From assembly GCA_023262305.1 (NCBI GenBank), contig JALRCK010000063.1:1-9453 (forward strand): a DNA stretch of 9,453 bases. The letters run 5' to 3'. Each line of letters opens with the position of its first letter. The first letter of the stretch is position 1. Both the position numbers and the translations under genes were made by a program. The notes below the pieces were generated by a model, which saw only the letters and a list, made by a program, of their open reading frames with translations, was not told the origin of the DNA and did no database searches. This stretch comes from Deltaproteobacteria bacterium. GTDB taxonomy: Bacteria; Bdellovibrionota_C; UBA2361; OMII01. Below are positions 6,254 to 9,453 of the stretch, piece after piece.

Positions 6254-6967
6254 CTAGCAAACAACGGCAGGTTTGTCTGCGATATAGATGTAGGCGATTC
6301 CGCCACACAGAGAGATAGTCTTGCGGGGAATCCACCCTGTTTTTTTGAGCAGCTCCTCAAACTCAGCACCACAGGGAAACGCTGCTGCCGTGCGAGGGAG
6401 ATAGTGGTACGCACCGGTATCGCCCGAGATGTAGGCACCTATGCGAGGAATCACATTTTTTGAATACCACTGGTAAAGCGTGCTCCAGATCTTGTTCGTC
6501 GGCTGACCAAACTCAAGGACACCGATAGATCCCCCTGGCAGGCACACCCGAAACATCTCACGCAGCCCACGCTCAGGAGATGGGAGGTTGCGCACGCCGT
6601 ACGAGACCGAGATCGCATCGAATGAGTCATCAGCGAATGGCATCTCTTGCGCATCGGACTCTATCCACGCTGTTTGAGGAAGGTGCTGACAACGCTTGCG
6701 CCCTCGTGACAACATCTCAGTCGAGATATCCACGGCAACAACTCCACGATAGTGGGGAGAGAGTCGAGGTACGAGAGCTCCCGTTCCGGTGCACACATCG
6801 AGTGCCAATCCACCGGAAGACTTCGGAAGGTTGCGAACCAACCTCCGTTCCCACCACCGATTGATCCCCAAGCTTAGAACGCCGTTCAGCTTGTCATAGG
6901 TGGGAGCGATCCGATCAAACATGCTTCGCACGTCCCCAACAGAAACAGGGCGCGAAACACTTGACAT
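6254..6967 (-). CDS. ubiE: UbiE/MenG-type demethylmenaquinone C-methyltransferase
   Basis: This SAM-dependent class I methyltransferase adds the ring methyl group in the last step of menaquinone synthesis. With the start at 6965-6967 it has 237 residues, a normal family length. It opens with the family-specific VRSMFDRIAPTYDKLNGVLS (13-32). It then shows the SAM-binding motif LALDVCTGTGA (54-64), AVDIS (78-82), the DAQEMPFADDSFD segment (105-117), YGVRNL (123-128), LPGGSIGVLEFGQP (about 133-146) and the C-terminal GGIAYIYIADKP. The frame is open upstream to an ATG at 7060, which would add 31 unusual residues. An ATG at 6985 with AGGG close by is a second candidate, and a possible -10 element at 7043-7048 would start transcription after the longest start. 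It is divergent from the mqnE operon and upstream of ubiX on the same strand. UbiE can also act in ubiquinone synthesis, but the context is menaquinone. Confidence 0.93.
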   Translation of the reverse strand: MSSVSRPVSVGDVRSMFDRIAPTYDKLNGVLSLGINRWWERRLVRNLPKSSGGLALDVCTGTGALVPRLSPHYRGVVAVDISTEMLSRGRKRCQHLPQTAWIESDAQEMPFADDSFDAISVSYGVRNLPSPERGLREMFRVCLPGGSIGVLEFGQPTNKIWSTLYQWYSKNVIPRIGAYISGDTGAYHYLPRTAAAFPCGAEFEELLKKTGWIPRKTISLCGGIAYIYIADKPAVVC

Positions 6968-7040
6968 ATCCGAAACACTCTCCATACACCCTACACTATG
7001 CCTAAAGGTATCCATGTTCAATACACGAACTGAGTCCCCC

Positions 7041-7050
7041 TCATAATAAT
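7041..7050. promoter_or_regulatory. AT-rich island, possible overlapping divergent -10 elements
   Basis: Between ubiE and the membrane protein gene, the minus strand reads TATTAT (7043-7048) and the plus strand CATAAT (7042-7047). Each matches five of six bases of TATAAT in an otherwise GC-rich spacer. The -35 regions are poor in both directions. If used, ubiE transcription would start near 7036, which favours the shorter ubiE start, and the plus-strand operon would have a leader of roughly 90 bases. Confidence 0.3.
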
Positions 7051-7144
7051 CACGCCTCATAACTACGAAATCGCCCTGTTCTCGCCTCTTTCCACCTTAC
7101 AACGCCCCTTTTGCGCGCCTACCACTCGCGCTACCTTCCACACC

Positions 7145-7966
7145 ATGACGAAAAACAGAGGATTTTGGGCGAGTTTTCTCTATGCGGCTATCAGACTATC
7201 TCCCGTCGCCGCGCCAGCCGCTATCGTTCCAGCTCCACCAGACGACCCCGTGTTGGCAGGGATCTTAATCAAGCAATGGCTTGCACTCCTCATGGTCCTC
7301 GTAACCTGGAATATGACTGAAGGGACGGCGATTTTGTGGATGAACGCCAAGCGCGAAGTGAGTGAGAAGACCCGCAGCTACCTTCTCGCTACCATGATCT
7401 GCGGGGCTATTTCGATCGGATTCTTGCAGTACTTACGAACCCTCTCTTCTCAAGGTATCTTCATCCTCACACTCGCCATCCTCTCGGTTCGAGGAATGTC
7501 TCGCACAGGGTGGGAAAATGCGCGACCCGCCGCCGGTTTTGTGGGAGCGATAACCGGGCATTCGCTCACAGCGTTGGTCTCATTCCTCTTCATCACTCAC
7601 ACACTCGATTGGCAAAGCGCCCTCTGCGCTCTCGCGATCGGGGCAAGCGTTGGAGCCGTTGAAGCATCGTGGCATGCGAGCTCAATCAACTCGGGCGCCA
7701 CACGGTGGCCCCCCCCCCTCTTCCGCCTCTCGCTCTGCGTTGGACCCACAATCATCGCGACGATGGCGATGTGCAACCAGCTCCCCTCCCCCTACATCGC
7801 GGTCGTCATCGCGGTTATTTTAGCCTCGAAGCTCCTCAAAAAGACCGGAAATGACGAAGGGATACCGTCCGGGCTCCTGATCGGCCCCGCTGGTATTTAT
7901 CTGACGTTTTTGGGTATCATGAGTGCTTGCAGAGCCTACCAGTCTTGGATGAGCCTTCAATCATGA
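7145..7966 (+). CDS. Unrecognised polytopic membrane protein coupled to mqnE
   Basis: The 273-residue protein has about eight hydrophobic segments, near residues 45-66, 79-97, 104-118, 130-151, 160-177, 194-212, 217-231 and 242-263. I do not recognise the family. The layout vaguely resembles the UbiA prenyltransferase fold: an N-terminal RLSP-containing segment, a basic loop NAKREVSEKTRS after the second helix, and a polar turn, WHASSINSG, after the sixth. The aspartate-rich motifs that define active UbiA enzymes are absent, so this is only a topological impression. The ATG start has little Shine-Dalgarno sequence. Its TGA stop overlaps the mqnE ATG as ATGA, which implies coupled translation and a role near menaquinone synthesis, for example in the membrane steps, in transport or as an enzyme subunit. 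Codons for residues 189-191 form part of a ten-cytosine run that could be prone to slippage. Confidence 0.85.
   Translation: MTKNRGFWASFLYAAIRLSPVAAPAAIVPAPPDDPVLAGILIKQWLALLMVLVTWNMTEGTAILWMNAKREVSEKTRSYLLATMICGAISIGFLQYLRTLSSQGIFILTLAILSVRGMSRTGWENARPAAGFVGAITGHSLTALVSFLFITHTLDWQSALCALAIGASVGAVEASWHASSINSGATRWPPPLFRLSLCVGPTIIATMAMCNQLPSPYIAVVIAVILASKLLKKTGNDEGIPSGLLIGPAGIYLTFLGIMSACRAYQSWMSLQS
7709..7718 (+). repeat. Run of ten cytosines inside a coding sequence
   Basis: C10 encodes the three prolines of RWPPPLF and the first base of the next leucine codon in the membrane protein gene. Gain of one C would move translation into a frame that stops at 7854. Such tracts are classic sites of slipped-strand mutation, and also of sequencing error. 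Confidence 0.8.
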
Positions 7967-9048
7967 TCACCTTCGAATCGATCGAGCACAAAGTAGCAAA
8001 CAGGGAACGCCTCTCCTTAGAGGAGGGCTGCTTCCTCTTCTCCCATCCGGACCTTCTTGCAGTTGCGCGCCTGGCTCACTCGGTTCGCACAAGACTCCAC
8101 GGCAAGACGACTTACTACAACTGGAATCTTCACCTCAACTCAACGAATGTATGTGAGGCGGATTGCCTCTTCTGCTCATTCTCGCGCCTCAAGACGGGCG
8201 AGCCTAAAGCGTACACGATGACGATAGAGGTAGCTGAAAAGTGGATCCGTGACCGCTACAAACCGGGCATGACCGAGATCCACATCGTTAACGGGCTCAA
8301 TCCCGACCTCGACTTTGATTACTATCCGAACCTTCTGCGCATGATTCGACGCGAGTTCCCTGAGCTCCACATCAAGGCCTTTACCGCAGTTGAGATTCAC
8401 TACTTCGCCCAAAAGTACAACATGACCTACGCCGAGGTGTTGAAGAACCTGATGGAAGCCGGTCTTGGATCGCTCCCGGGCGGAGGAGCAGAGGTATTCG
8501 CGGATCGCGTCCGCAAGAAAATCTGCAGAGATAAAGCCACAGCAGAAGAGTGGTTAGATGTACATCGACAGGCCCACGCCCTTGGGCTTAAGAGTAACTG
8601 CACGATGCTCTACGGAACTATTGAAACGATTGAAGAGCGCGTCGATCACCTCATCCGCCTTCGATCGCTCCAGGATGAAACAAATGGATTTCAAGTCCTC
8701 ATCCCCCTGGCGTTCCACAATGAAGGAAACCGCATGGAGCGCCTCCCCGCACCCACAGCAGTTGATGACCTGCGCGTCATTGCTGTGAGCCGGCTCATGC
8801 TCGACAACATCCCTCACATCAAAGCGTACTGGGTGATGCTCGGAATCAAGACTGCTCAAACAGCGCTCCTCTGCGGAGCAAACGACATCGACGGTACCGT
8901 CACGGAGGAGAAGATCTACCACATGGCGGGATCGCGCTCCCCGGATGCACTTGCTACAAGTGATATCAAACACCTGATCACAGCCGCAGGACTCGAGCCT
9001 CAAGAACGAACAACCACCTACGAACTGGTTGCTCGTACAGCTGCGTAA
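7963..9048 (+). CDS. mqnE: Aminofutalosine synthase MqnE (radical SAM)
   Basis: MqnE adds an adenosyl radical to 3-[(1-carboxyvinyl)oxy]benzoate, the MqnA product, to form 6-amino-6-deoxyfutalosine, a committed early step of the futalosine menaquinone pathway. It is cytosolic and needs a 4Fe-4S cluster. Numbered from the ATG at 7963 it has 361 residues. The cluster motif CEADCLFC (C64, C68, C71) follows NWNLHLNSTN. Further family signatures are HIVNGLNPDLDFDYY (107-121), KAFTAVEI, SLPGGGAEVF (170-179), RVRKKIC, SNCTMLYG, LDNIPHIKAYWVMLG (280-294) and ANDIDGTVTEEKI (306-318). These distinguish MqnE from its relative MqnC. The frame is open to an ATG at 7927, but I prefer the ATG at 7963: it overlaps the upstream stop as ATGA and the family usually begins about there. 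The gene is second in a two-gene operon and converges on a small membrane protein. Confidence 0.96.
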   Translation: MITFESIEHKVANRERLSLEEGCFLFSHPDLLAVARLAHSVRTRLHGKTTYYNWNLHLNSTNVCEADCLFCSFSRLKTGEPKAYTMTIEVAEKWIRDRYKPGMTEIHIVNGLNPDLDFDYYPNLLRMIRREFPELHIKAFTAVEIHYFAQKYNMTYAEVLKNLMEAGLGSLPGGGAEVFADRVRKKICRDKATAEEWLDVHRQAHALGLKSNCTMLYGTIETIEERVDHLIRLRSLQDETNGFQVLIPLAFHNEGNRMERLPAPTAVDDLRVIAVSRLMLDNIPHIKAYWVMLGIKTAQTALLCGANDIDGTVTEEKIYHMAGSRSPDALATSDIKHLITAAGLEPQERTTTYELVARTAA

Positions 9049-9083
9049 AATACGTTCGCGATGCCGCGCCCGAACTTGTGCTC

Positions 9084-9100
9084 AGCGAGTGCCTCTCGCT
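9084..9100. other. Hairpin between convergent genes
   Basis: AGCGAG (9084-9089) and CTCGCT (9095-9100) form a perfect 6-bp stem with a 5-base loop in the 83-bp gap between mqnE and the convergent small membrane protein gene. No T-run follows on either strand, so it is not a typical intrinsic terminator, but its position would suit a transcript 3' end in either direction. Confidence 0.35.
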
Positions 9101-9131
9101 CGACAAACAGGGATCTTCTAGCCGGATCGAC

Positions 9132-9453
9132 TTATTTATAGATTGCGAGGAAGGTTGCTATTACTACTAAAGCTGGCACGGCGAACCAAAACTTGCGAGC
9201 CAACCCGACTTTTTTGTACGCCATCGCCACGAACGCACCAAGCGCGAGCCAGATAACGATCTTCCCGACAACCCACGATGGAGGGGAATAGATTCCCAAC
9301 TTGGCCAACATTCCGAACCCCGCCACCACCAGCAACAGGAGCCCCACGCCATGGGTAATCATGGTGCCTTTTCTGAAGGCATCAGACTGCTTCGTACCAC
9401 CGTTGATAACGTGGTGAATCACTCCACCAAGCGAGAGAACAACAAGAGAGAGA
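9132..9453 (-). CDS. Small membrane protein, N-terminus beyond the right edge
   Basis: At least 106 residues are encoded. A GTG at 9420-9422 could be read as the start, but the frame stays open to the window edge. The preceding codons read LSLVVLSLGG and join smoothly to VIHHVINGG, which looks like the end of a first transmembrane helix. I therefore treat the gene as cut at its 5' end. Visible hydrophobic segments are that one, then GTMITHGVGLLLLVVAGFGMLA, VVGKIVIWLALGAFVAMAY and FWFAVPALVVIATFLAIYK, for four helices in all. The SPPSWVVGKIVIW and FLAIYK endings remind me of a conserved hypothetical membrane family of about 120-130 residues; I cannot name a function. Two adjacent histidines (HH) sit at the membrane edge of helix 1. 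It converges on mqnE, and no functional link to menaquinone can be shown from this sequence. Confidence 0.8.
   Translation of the reverse strand, partial: LSLVVLSLGGVIHHVINGGTKQSDAFRKGTMITHGVGLLLLVVAGFGMLAKLGIYSPPSWVVGKIVIWLALGAFVAMAYKKVGLARKFWFAVPALVVIATFLAIYK

Noticed and set aside
6340..6346. Run of seven Ts (As on the coding strand) in ubiE
   Set aside because: It encodes a normal Lys-Lys in a conserved region, and the frame is intact on both sides, so there is no evidence of frameshift.
8554..9003. Minus-strand open frame of 149 codons inside mqnE
   Set aside because: It is antisense to conserved mqnE signatures. The Cys/Val-rich product looks like a codon-usage artefact.
1..9453. tRNA or rRNA genes, CRISPR arrays, insertion sequences, integrase or att sites
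   Set aside because: No tRNA T-loop consensus with matching arms, no regularly spaced repeats, no transposase or integrase motifs, and no terminal inverted repeats were seen.

Overview
The window holds ten protein-coding genes, two of them cut by the window edges. Its core is a menaquinone (vitamin K2) biosynthesis cluster of the futalosine type. The diagnostic gene is mqnE (aminofutalosine synthase, a radical SAM enzyme). With it are three tail-end genes: a UbiA-type prenyltransferase of the MqnP kind, a UbiX-type flavin prenyltransferase and a UbiE/MenG-type methyltransferase. A class I (iron-sulfur) fumarate hydratase lies nearby. This combination suggests a bacterium that respires with menaquinone, plausibly under low oxygen. 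The DNA looks moderately GC-rich with some GTG starts. I cannot assign a taxon from the sequence; a Gram-negative proteobacterial or deltaproteobacterial-like lineage is only a guess.

Layout, left to right. Positions 1-1315 (minus) are the N-terminal 438 codons of a large protein I do not recognise, running off the left edge. A 209-bp divergent spacer follows, with a small dyad and a short direct repeat, and then fumarase (1525-3036, plus). Fumarase converges on a minus-strand block that reads, in transcription order, ubiE, a 388-bp non-coding gap, ubiX, mqnP, a CTP-synthase-like amidotransferase domain protein and a GNAT acetyltransferase. The last two overlap by one base. Divergent from ubiE is a plus-strand pair: an unrecognised polytopic membrane protein and mqnE, joined by an ATGA stop/start overlap. 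At the right edge, convergent with mqnE, is a small membrane protein whose N-terminus lies outside the window.

How the genes work together (family knowledge). MqnE builds aminofutalosine. Enzymes not in this window (MqnB, MqnC, MqnD) carry it to 1,4-dihydroxy-6-naphthoate. MqnP attaches the isoprenoid tail. A UbiD-type decarboxylase, also absent here, uses the prenylated flavin made by UbiX to remove the carboxylate. UbiE/MenG performs the final C-methylation. Fumarase supplies or consumes fumarate in the TCA cycle or its reductive branch and may be linked to the quinone pool through fumarate reductase or succinate dehydrogenase.

Most worth a second look: the unknown membrane protein translationally coupled to mqnE, which carries a run of ten cytosines in its coding sequence; the amidotransferase-like protein that keeps the nucleophile cysteine but lacks the catalytic His/Glu pair; the 388-bp gap full of inverted repeats in the middle of the menaquinone genes; and the unrecognised large protein on the left.
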